Both the position numbers and the translations under genes were made by a program. Below are positions 58,181-64,000 of a DNA stretch of 64,000 bases, piece after piece (the first letter of the stretch is position 1; every line of letters starts with the position of its first letter). Below the pieces are notes generated by a model. That model was not told the DNA's origin, made no database searches, and saw only the letters and a list, made by a program, of their open reading frames with translations. The DNA is taken from positions 1-64,000 of the forward strand of contig NZ_VNFK01000023.1 of the NCBI RefSeq assembly GCF_007786235.1, read 5' to 3'. This stretch comes from Paenarthrobacter nitroguajacolicus. Lineage in GTDB: Bacteria > Actinomycetota > Actinomycetes > Actinomycetales > Micrococcaceae.

Positions 58181-59543
58181 CCTCAGCATGGCCCTGCGCC
58201 TCACCCCGTACCTTGCGCGAAGCAGTGGCAGCAGCCTCCGCGAAACCGGCCTTCGCGACGCCGGGCTGCCCATCCTGGCTTTCGGAACGGTCACCGCGCT
58301 GCTCCTCACCGTGGCCGGTGGCTCACAGGTTTTCTGGTCCTGGTCAGACGACATCGCCGGCACCTACCAAGCCCTGGCCGTCGTCGCGATGGTCCTGCTC
58401 GTCATCCCGCTGCTGACGCTCGGCGCCTCGGCCGCACGACTGGCCGCCCGCCGTCGTGATGACCGCTTGGCATCCTTGCGCCTGTTGGGCGCAAACAGCG
58501 CAACAGTGGTCTGGATGACCGTCATTGAGTCCACCGTCCTGGCAGCTGTAGGCGCGGTAGCGGGGGCGGGACTGTACGCCTGCATGGCTCCGTTCCTGGG
58601 GCTGATCCAGTTCCGTGGCCAGGCGATCGGGAGCCACGCGTGGTTGTCCGTGCCCTCCATCCTGGGCTGCATCCTGGCGGTCTGCGTCCTTGCCGCGGCG
58701 AGCGCGGCGTTGGGCCTGCGGAAGGTTGTGGTGACGCCATTGGGCGTCCGGACCAGGCAAACGGCCGACGGCGCCCATTGGGTTCGTGGACTCATCGCGG
58801 CTGTGGTGGTGGTGATCGGAGTGGTGGCGATGGGGATGCTGAGCAGCTTTGGCGCGTTCATTGTGATCATCGCGGTGATGGGTGGCTGCTTCGGTTTGGC
58901 ACTGCTCGCGCTGAACCTCATGGGCCCTTGGATCCTGAAGCTGCGTGCGTCTTCACAGCTCAAACGCGCCAAGAAACCCGAGCACCTGCTGGCTGCAAGG
59001 ACCGTGCTGGAGAGTCCCAAGGAATCCTGGCGGCAAGTTGGGGGCGTCGCGATGACCAGCTTTGTGGGTGTCTTCGTCGGGGTGGGCATGGCCGTGGCCG
59101 ACACCATGGGAGGCAGTGCCGGGGACGAAACCGCCCTGCTGGTCCGGGACATCAATACCGGCGTGATGATCACGCTGCTGGGTTCGTTCCTGATGGTGGC
59201 ATGCTCAGCCGGGGTGAACCAAGCTGCGGCAGTCCTTGACCGGGCCTCGACGCTGGTGGCCCTGGACCGGGTGGGAATGCCGCGGAAACTGATGGTGGCG
59301 GCACGGGTGAAGGCGGTGATGTCGCCGCTGTTCCTGGTGGCCGGAGTCTCTGCGGCCGCTGCCGCCGTCCTCGTCCTGCCCCTGACGGGCGCCGTGCTGT
59401 TGACCCAGCCTGTGGTGTTCCTGACCATTGGCGGGGTGTTCGCGGCCGGTTTCCTGCTGGTCCGGCTGGCGGTTGCGGCCGGCACCGCGCAGATCGGCCA
59501 GGTGCTGGCCCGCCCGGAGCGCTACGCGAGCATGGGCTCGTAG
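58173..59543 (+). CDS. FtsX-like ABC permease
   Basis: This 456-residue permease pairs with the ATPase at 57431-58180. About eight to ten hydrophobic segments are spread over the protein, in two groups resembling a duplicated FtsX-like domain. The ATG at 58173 overlaps the ATPase stop (ATGTCTAG). The two-gene layout, and the absence of any neighbouring binding protein, fit an exporter; the substrate is unknown. Confidence 0.87.
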   Translation: MSSLSMALRLTPYLARSSGSSLRETGLRDAGLPILAFGTVTALLLTVAGGSQVFWSWSDDIAGTYQALAVVAMVLLVIPLLTLGASAARLAARRRDDRLASLRLLGANSATVVWMTVIESTVLAAVGAVAGAGLYACMAPFLGLIQFRGQAIGSHAWLSVPSILGCILAVCVLAAASAALGLRKVVVTPLGVRTRQTADGAHWVRGLIAAVVVVIGVVAMGMLSSFGAFIVIIAVMGGCFGLALLALNLMGPWILKLRASSQLKRAKKPEHLLAARTVLESPKESWRQVGGVAMTSFVGVFVGVGMAVADTMGGSAGDETALLVRDINTGVMITLLGSFLMVACSAGVNQAAAVLDRASTLVALDRVGMPRKLMVAARVKAVMSPLFLVAGVSAAAAAVLVLPLTGAVLLTQPVVFLTIGGVFAAGFLLVRLAVAAGTAQIGQVLARPERYASMGS

Positions 59544-59577
59544 CCCCCCACTGCCCGCGGAGTCCCCACACTGCCCG

Positions 59578-59640
59578 CGCCGAGGTGGCATTTGATGACA
59601 GTGTTTGCATCAAACATTGTCATCAAATGCCACCTCGGCG
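59578..59640. repeat. 63-bp intergenic palindrome, 30-bp arms with one wobble pair
   Basis: Arms 59578-59607 and 59611-59640 are complementary apart from one G-T pair and have a 3-base loop. It lies between the plus-strand permease and the minus-strand LacI gene. The core TTTGATGACAGTGTTTG matches the palindrome at 20820-20854. It begins 34 bases after the permease stop and ends 3 bases before the LacI stop. It probably stops or protects both transcripts. Confidence 0.85.
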
Positions 59641-59643
59641 GAG

Positions 59644-60663
59644 CTACTTACAGCCGCACGACTGCCGGATGATCAGCTCGGTGGGGAGGATGTGGTGCTG
59701 GAGTTCCTCTCCGCGGTCCTTGCCCACCAGGGCTCGCACCGCCGCCTCGGCCATGGCTTGGACCGGCTGCGCCACAGTGGTCAGGGCAGGCCAGCTGTAT
59801 TCGGCATCGAGCGAGCCGTCAAAGGACACCAATGCCATATCGTCAGGCACCCGGACCCCTGCTTCATGGAAGGCTCGCAGAATTCCAATGGCCTGCATGT
59901 CGTTGCTGGCAAAGATCGCGGTGGGCCGATTGGCCATGGCGAGGAAGCGCTTGCCAACCTCGTAACCGCCTGGCCGGGTGAAGGGGCCGTGCAGCATGGG
60001 GCCATCAGGCAATCCGGCGTCACGCAGGGTGGCCAGCCACCCCACTTCGCGGCCGTCCAACTGGTTCCCGGTGTTGGTGCCGATCGCCAGGCCAATGTTG
60101 GTGTGTCCGTGCCCGATCAGGTGCTCCACGGCGGCCCGCGCCCCGGCTTCCAGATCCACACCGACGCTGGAGAAACCCGGCGGCGATCCTGCGTTGTTCA
60201 GCAGAACAGCGGGGATCTCGGAGGCTTCCAACTCGGTGACATCGGGGTCGAACACGCAACTGGCAAGGAACACGCCATCCACTTGGCGTGCGGCCAGCGT
60301 GCGGATGTTCTTGCGTTCACGGGTCAGGCTCCCGTCCGAGTTGGTCAGCACCATCCCGTAACCCAGTTCCGATGCAGCCTCCTCCACGGCATGGGCCAAG
60401 TGGGTGAAGAAGGGGTTGGTGTTGTCCGGCACCACTACCCCGATGGTTTCGCTGGAGCCCAGTTTCAAGGCACGTGCTGCGGCGTTGGGGCGGTAGCCGA
60501 GGATCCGGATGGCATCGCGCACTTTGGCTTCCGTTGCCGGCGCAACGTTCTTGGGTCCACCGTTCACTACATAGCTCACGACGGCGGTACTCACCCCGGC
60601 GTACCGGGCCACGTCTTTGCGTGTTACCGGGCCGCGCGGAGTTTGTACTGCTGTTGTCGTCAT
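59644..60663 (-). CDS. LacI-family regulator of the second sugar locus
   Basis: This 339-residue repressor has the HTH TRKDVARYAGVSTAVVSYVVN, the hinge GYRPNAAARALKLG and a periplasmic-binding-like effector domain (VVVPDNTNPFF, SNDMQAIGILRAFHE, SFDGSLDAEYSWPALTTV). The C-terminus ends in SCGCK. It lies 14 bases after the oxidoreductase gene on the same strand, so the two form an operon. The palindrome at 62028-62045 is its most likely target. The effector is unknown. Confidence 0.93.
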   Translation of the reverse strand: MTTTAVQTPRGPVTRKDVARYAGVSTAVVSYVVNGGPKNVAPATEAKVRDAIRILGYRPNAAARALKLGSSETIGVVVPDNTNPFFTHLAHAVEEAASELGYGMVLTNSDGSLTRERKNIRTLAARQVDGVFLASCVFDPDVTELEASEIPAVLLNNAGSPPGFSSVGVDLEAGARAAVEHLIGHGHTNIGLAIGTNTGNQLDGREVGWLATLRDAGLPDGPMLHGPFTRPGGYEVGKRFLAMANRPTAIFASNDMQAIGILRAFHEAGVRVPDDMALVSFDGSLDAEYSWPALTTVAQPVQAMAEAAVRALVGKDRGEELQHHILPTELIIRQSCGCK

Positions 60664-60677
60664 GAGGTAAATGCTAG

Positions 60678-61877
60678 CTAGTCGGCAGGAGCATCACCGA
60701 AGTCGCGGATGGGAAGACGCTCACCGCCGCGGAGGGCAGACTCGTGGGCGATGATTCCGGGAAGGGTGAAGCGGGCGGCCACCCAAGCGTTGACCGGCGG
60801 GAGGCTGCGGTTGTTCACGGCCGTCACGAAGTCGTCCACCAGGAATTGGTGGCTGCCCTCGTGTCCATTGGGCGCTCCCAGGAATTCCTGTGGGAGCCGT
60901 GACTGGTCGTGCACAGGTGCCAGTCCTGAGATGAAGGCATCGCGCAGTTCCGGGGCCACGTCGGCAAGGGATGGATCATCAGCGGACATGGTGGACTTGG
61001 TTTCCACCTGCTCGGATACGTCCTCCACGGAGGACTTGTCCTGCCACACCGTGGTGGTTGCCAGTTGCTCAAAGCTGGCTTCGGTGCCGAAGAAGCGGAA
61101 GCGCGACTCCCGGATGTGCGAGGGGTAGCCCACGCGGCGCATCTCGTTGGTCCGCATCGCACCGCCGTCGTTCATTTCGAACAGTGCCGTCGCGTTGGAG
61201 AAGTCATTGGAGAACATGCTGACGTCTTTGTCGAAGACGCCGTCGCCGCGGTGATCCTTGACGCCAATGCAGCTGACGCTGACCGCGTGGCCCGGCACAG
61301 CACCCAGGACGCCGCCGATGGCGTGCGTGGGATAGAGCATGGGCGGGTAGCTGGCGGTCTCCTTCCACCGTTCCCCGCCGCTGTACTGGTAGGCCTCGTA
61401 GAAACCGAGGTCCATGTCATGGACGTAGTCGCCCTCGGTATAGAAGATCCGGCCGAATTTGCCGGCCTGGTGCTGCTGCCGGGCGAAGACGGTGGCGGGG
61501 TTGTAGTAGCTGGTCTCGCCCATGGCGTAGACCAGTTTCGTCTCGCGGACGGCCTCGATGATGCGCTCGATCTCTTCTTCGGAGATGGCCATGGGAACCG
61601 CTGAGTAGACGTGCTTTCCGGCCCGAAGGGCCTGCTCAACCAAGGGGCCGTGCGTCCACCGCTGCGTGAAGATGGCGACAGCATCGACGTCGGACTCCAG
61701 CAGTTCCTCAAAGCTGCCGAGGACGCCATCCAAGCCCCAGCGCTCCCGCGCTGCGGCGGCCCGTTCAGGGAGTTCGTCCACTGCGTAGACCTCGCTGACA
61801 CCGGGGTGGAGCTTGAACAGGTGGGCGAACTGGCTGCCGAACTGCCCGGCGCCCACAACACCTATCGAAAACGTCAT
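60678..61877 (-). CDS. Gfo/Idh/MocA-family oxidoreductase of the second sugar locus
   Basis: This 399-residue NAD(P)-dependent oxidoreductase has a Rossmann start (FSIGVVGAGQFGSQFAHL), the AVPMAI motif where the usual EKP is replaced, and a substrate domain. That domain contains YPTHAIGGVLGAV (catalytic His) and MRRVGYPSHIRESRFRFFG. It is only distantly related to the protein at 18184-19605. The ATG at 61877 has GGAAAGG upstream. It is divergent from the permeases at 62090 onward, under the operators at 61951-62045. The substrate is probably a sugar taken up by that importer. Confidence 0.9.
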   Translation of the reverse strand: MTFSIGVVGAGQFGSQFAHLFKLHPGVSEVYAVDELPERAAAARERWGLDGVLGSFEELLESDVDAVAIFTQRWTHGPLVEQALRAGKHVYSAVPMAISEEEIERIIEAVRETKLVYAMGETSYYNPATVFARQQHQAGKFGRIFYTEGDYVHDMDLGFYEAYQYSGGERWKETASYPPMLYPTHAIGGVLGAVPGHAVSVSCIGVKDHRGDGVFDKDVSMFSNDFSNATALFEMNDGGAMRTNEMRRVGYPSHIRESRFRFFGTEASFEQLATTTVWQDKSSVEDVSEQVETKSTMSADDPSLADVAPELRDAFISGLAPVHDQSRLPQEFLGAPNGHEGSHQFLVDDFVTAVNNRSLPPVNAWVAARFTLPGIIAHESALRGGERLPIRDFGDAPAD

Positions 61878-61950
61878 TGTTTACCTTTCCTGGGGCCACG
61901 GGTGCAGCCGTTTGTTTGTCGCATGACACGTACGGACGAGTTTCGCATCA

Positions 61951-61970
61951 CGATCTACACGAGTCAACAG
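61951..61970. promoter_or_regulatory. Partial copy of the second LacI operator
   Basis: CGATCTACACGAGTCAACAG keeps the ATCTACAC left half and the central CG of the site at 62028-62045, but the right half is poor. It lies 76 bases centre-to-centre from the main site and near the start of the oxidoreductase transcript. Confidence 0.5.
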
Positions 61971-62015
61971 AAACAACATTTCTGAACATTTCTCATCAAA
62001 ATCTTGCGTCAGCTC

Positions 62016-62045
62016 TTGCCAAGTCAAAATCTACTCGTGTAGATT
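62016..62045 (+). promoter_or_regulatory. Predicted promoter of the third importer, overlapping an operator
   Basis: TTGCCA (62016-62021), an 18-base spacer and TAGATT (62040-62045) suit a housekeeping promoter for the MalF-type gene at 62090. The -10 box lies inside the palindrome at 62028-62045, a position expected for repression. Confidence 0.6.
62028..62045. promoter_or_regulatory. LacI-type operator AATCTACTCGTGTAGATT
   Basis: This 18-base palindrome has one mismatched pair and a central CG. It lies between the divergent oxidoreductase-LacI and importer operons and over the -10 box of the latter. It is distinct in sequence from the operator of the first island, consistent with a different LacI protein. 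Confidence 0.75.
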
Positions 62046-62089
62046 CGCCTCCAGTTGTTACCAGCATCACTCCCACGAAAGGGTCGACG

Positions 62090-63049
62090 ATGACCACGCT
62101 TACCAAGAAACCGGACCCGGGGCTCTCCGCCAGGGCACCGAGGAAGTCCCGGAAGCGGGGAAAACCATCCGACGGATTCCGCGGCATCGGAGACCTGAAG
62201 GTCGCGCTCTTCTTCATCGCTCCAGCGATGGTCGGATTGATCCTCTTCTACCTCGTCCCCACCATCAGGGGCATCTACCTCAGCTTCACCGAATACAGCA
62301 TCCTGGGCGACCCGGAATGGATCGGCGCACGGAACTACGAACGCATAGCCAAGGATCCGCTCTTCTGGAACGCCCTGGGCGTCACAGCGGAATACGTGGT
62401 GATCAACATTGTCCTTCAGACGGCGTTGGCCCTGGGCCTTGCAATCCTGATGCACCGCGTCGCAAAGTCGACCCTTATCCGCGGCGCGCTCCTGATGCCG
62501 TACCTGATGGCTAACGTCATCGCGGCGCTGCTGTGGTTCTGGATGCTGGACTACCAGATCGGCATCATCAACCAGATCATCGAATGGACCGGACTGCCTC
62601 GCGTAGCCTTCTTCGGCAGTGAGCAATGGGCCATCCCCACCCAAGCACTCATCAACACTTGGCGGCACATGGGCTACACAGCCCTCCTGATCTTCGCCGG
62701 ACTCCAGGCCATCCCGAACAGCGTCTACGAGGCCGCCAGCATCGACGGTTCCAAGGCCATGAACACTTTCTGGCGGATCACCCTCCCGCTGCTGCGACCC
62801 GTTCTGGTACTGGTCCTGGTAGTAACCGTGATCGGTTCCTTCCAGGTTTTCGACACCGTCGCGGTCACCACGGCCGGCGGTCCCGTCAACGCCACCCGCG
62901 TGCTGCAGTTCTACATCTACCAGCGCGCCTTCAACGAACAGGACTTCGGCTACGGATCCGCCCTGGCTGTCATCCTCTTCCTCATCCTCGCCATCGTCGC
63001 TTTTATCCAGATGAAATTCCTCCGCGGCAACCAGTCGGACCTGGACTAA
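62090..63049 (+). CDS. Carbohydrate ABC transporter permease, MalF type (CUT1)
   Basis: This 319-residue permease has a basic N-terminal tail (PRKSRKRGKPSDG) and a first helix (VALFFIAPAMVGLILFYLVP). Further helices and the EAA loop YEAASIDGSKAMNTF follow near residue 220. The ATG at 62090 follows GAAAGGG; the frame is open to 61877 but would cover the operator. It is followed after 9 bases by the MalG-type gene. No binding protein or ATPase is inside the window. Confidence 0.93.
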   Translation: MTTLTKKPDPGLSARAPRKSRKRGKPSDGFRGIGDLKVALFFIAPAMVGLILFYLVPTIRGIYLSFTEYSILGDPEWIGARNYERIAKDPLFWNALGVTAEYVVINIVLQTALALGLAILMHRVAKSTLIRGALLMPYLMANVIAALLWFWMLDYQIGIINQIIEWTGLPRVAFFGSEQWAIPTQALINTWRHMGYTALLIFAGLQAIPNSVYEAASIDGSKAMNTFWRITLPLLRPVLVLVLVVTVIGSFQVFDTVAVTTAGGPVNATRVLQFYIYQRAFNEQDFGYGSALAVILFLILAIVAFIQMKFLRGNQSDLD

Positions 63050-63058
63050 GGACACGCC

Positions 63059-63985
63059 ATGACCACTTTCACCTCACCCACGAACGCCGGCCGCCGTCGC
63101 CCGCCCAGCCGTCCCTTCAACTGGCGCCGCGCCATCGCACTGACCCTCCTCACCCTGGCCATCGCAGTGAGCATCCTGCCCTTCTACTGGGTGCTGCGCA
63201 CAGCTCTTTCCTCCAACGGCTCCCTCGCCGCGAACTCCGCCAACCTGCTGCCGGCAGACTTCAACCTGGGCGCGTTCAAGCGGGTCTTCGGCCTCCAGAG
63301 TGCCTCCGAAGCCATCGCAGAAGGAGGCTCGGGCGCTTCGATCAACTTCTGGCAGTACCTGTGGAACTCGCTGCTCTTCTCCGGCATCACCACAGCCTGT
63401 GCGGTGTTCTTCAGCTCAATGGCCGCCTATGCTTTCTCCCGCCTGCGGTGGAAGGGGCGCGACGCGGTCTTCTCCCTGTTCCTTGCCACCATGCTGGTTC
63501 CGCCGATCTTCACCGCCTTGCCCAATTTCCTGCTCATCAAGAACCTGGGCCTGCTGAATTCCATGCTCGGCCTCGTGCTGCCGTACCTCTTCATGACACC
63601 GTTCGCGATCTTCTTCATGCGCCAGTTCTTCCTGAACATGTCCAGGGAAGTTGAAGAAGCTGCAATGCTCGACGGCGCCAAGCACTGGCGGATCTTCTTC
63701 CAAATCATCATGCCCAACGCCGCAGCCCCGATCGCGACCTTGGCGCTGCTGACCTTCATGGGTCAGTGGAACGAATACTTCTGGCCCCTGCTCGTAGGCA
63801 CTTCCGAGGAATCCCGGGTGCTCACTGTGGGACTGGGAGTCTTCAAATCCCAGTCCCCGCAAGGCGCGCCGGACTGGTCCGGGCTTATGGCCGCAACGCT
63901 CGTGTCCGCCACGCCCGTTCTGATCCTCTTCGCCATCTTCGGCAAACGGATCGTCAACTCCATCGGCTTTAACGGCACCAAATAA
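63059..63985 (+). CDS. Carbohydrate ABC transporter permease, MalG type (CUT1)
   Basis: This 308-residue partner of the MalF-type protein at 62090-63049 has a first helix (AIALTLLTLAIAVSILPFYW) and then a segment with several polar residues. Further helices follow, with the EAA loop EEAAMLDGAKHWRIFFQII near residue 200. The ATG at 63059 follows AAGGACACG. The stop is 15 bases from the window edge, so any binding-protein gene would lie beyond it. Confidence 0.94.
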   Translation: MTTFTSPTNAGRRRPPSRPFNWRRAIALTLLTLAIAVSILPFYWVLRTALSSNGSLAANSANLLPADFNLGAFKRVFGLQSASEAIAEGGSGASINFWQYLWNSLLFSGITTACAVFFSSMAAYAFSRLRWKGRDAVFSLFLATMLVPPIFTALPNFLLIKNLGLLNSMLGLVLPYLFMTPFAIFFMRQFFLNMSREVEEAAMLDGAKHWRIFFQIIMPNAAAPIATLALLTFMGQWNEYFWPLLVGTSEESRVLTVGLGVFKSQSPQGAPDWSGLMAATLVSATPVLILFAIFGKRIVNSIGFNGTK

Positions 63986-64000
63986 CTTTCTCCACCTCCC

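Overview
The window looks like chromosome of a high-GC Gram-positive actinobacterium, most probably a Micrococcaceae member of the Arthrobacter/Paenarthrobacter group. The reasons are the high GC content and GC-rich third codon positions, frequent GTG and TTG starts, many ATGA/GTGA stop-start overlaps, carbohydrate ABC importers that lack their own ATPase, the ppx / TIM-barrel / proC order, a type I topoisomerase with a basic tail and no zinc fingers, and a Tad-type pilus operon beside a DUF1998 helicase. The assignment comes from gene content and order only; no database was searched.

Layout. Positions 1-20816 form a carbohydrate catabolic region. It holds two paralogous sugar ABC importers (1-2998 and 5363-8843) and a GH42 beta-galactosidase (3204-5222). 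A three-gene plus-strand operon follows (alpha/beta hydrolase, a Gfo/Idh/MocA-PmoA fusion oxidoreductase, an M24-fold protein). A five-gene minus-strand operon (19605 down to 13688) encodes a Gfo/Idh/MocA oxidoreductase, an extended SDR, a 5-dehydro-4-deoxyglucarate dehydratase, an enolase-superfamily sugar-acid dehydratase and a 2-oxoglutarate-semialdehyde dehydrogenase. Together these make an oxidative route from a uronate or aldarate to 2-oxoglutarate. A LacI-family regulator (19770-20816) closes the region. One operator, TGAGAAARCGYTTTCTCA, recurs before the second binding protein, between the importer and hydrolase operons, and between the oxidoreductase operon and the regulator, so the island looks like a single regulon.

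Positions 20858-29270 carry a lactate module (FCD-type GntR regulator and lldD with three operator copies between them), glutamate dehydrogenase, an ArsR-type regulator, a small membrane protein, an AcuC-like deacetylase and a Ktr/Trk potassium uptake pair. Positions 29280-43461 are mostly housekeeping: proC, a TIM-barrel protein, an exopolyphosphatase, an SseB-like protein, topA, an ArsR-type regulator coupled to a methyltransferase, two paralogous lipoproteins, trhO, a GNAT protein and a DUF1998 helicase.

Positions 43502-48643 are a seven-gene Tad/Flp-type pilus operon with overlapping genes. Positions 48850-53869 hold a family-A DNA polymerase, a DUF1508 protein, a Nudix hydrolase, endonuclease III and an unrecognised membrane protein. 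Positions 54344-59543 hold acetyl-CoA synthetase, a DeoR-family regulator and an ATPase/FtsX-like permease pair. From 59644 to the right edge lies a second sugar locus: a LacI regulator and oxidoreductase on the minus strand, divergent from two importer permeases, with another palindromic operator between them.

The least explained parts are the fusion oxidoreductase, the M24 protein without its metal ligands, the alpha/beta hydrolase, a 21-codon leader ORF coupled to an importer permease, a structured intergenic segment at about 30199-30332, and a small set of long intergenic palindromes. No rRNA, tRNA, CRISPR array, insertion sequence or prophage was recognised.
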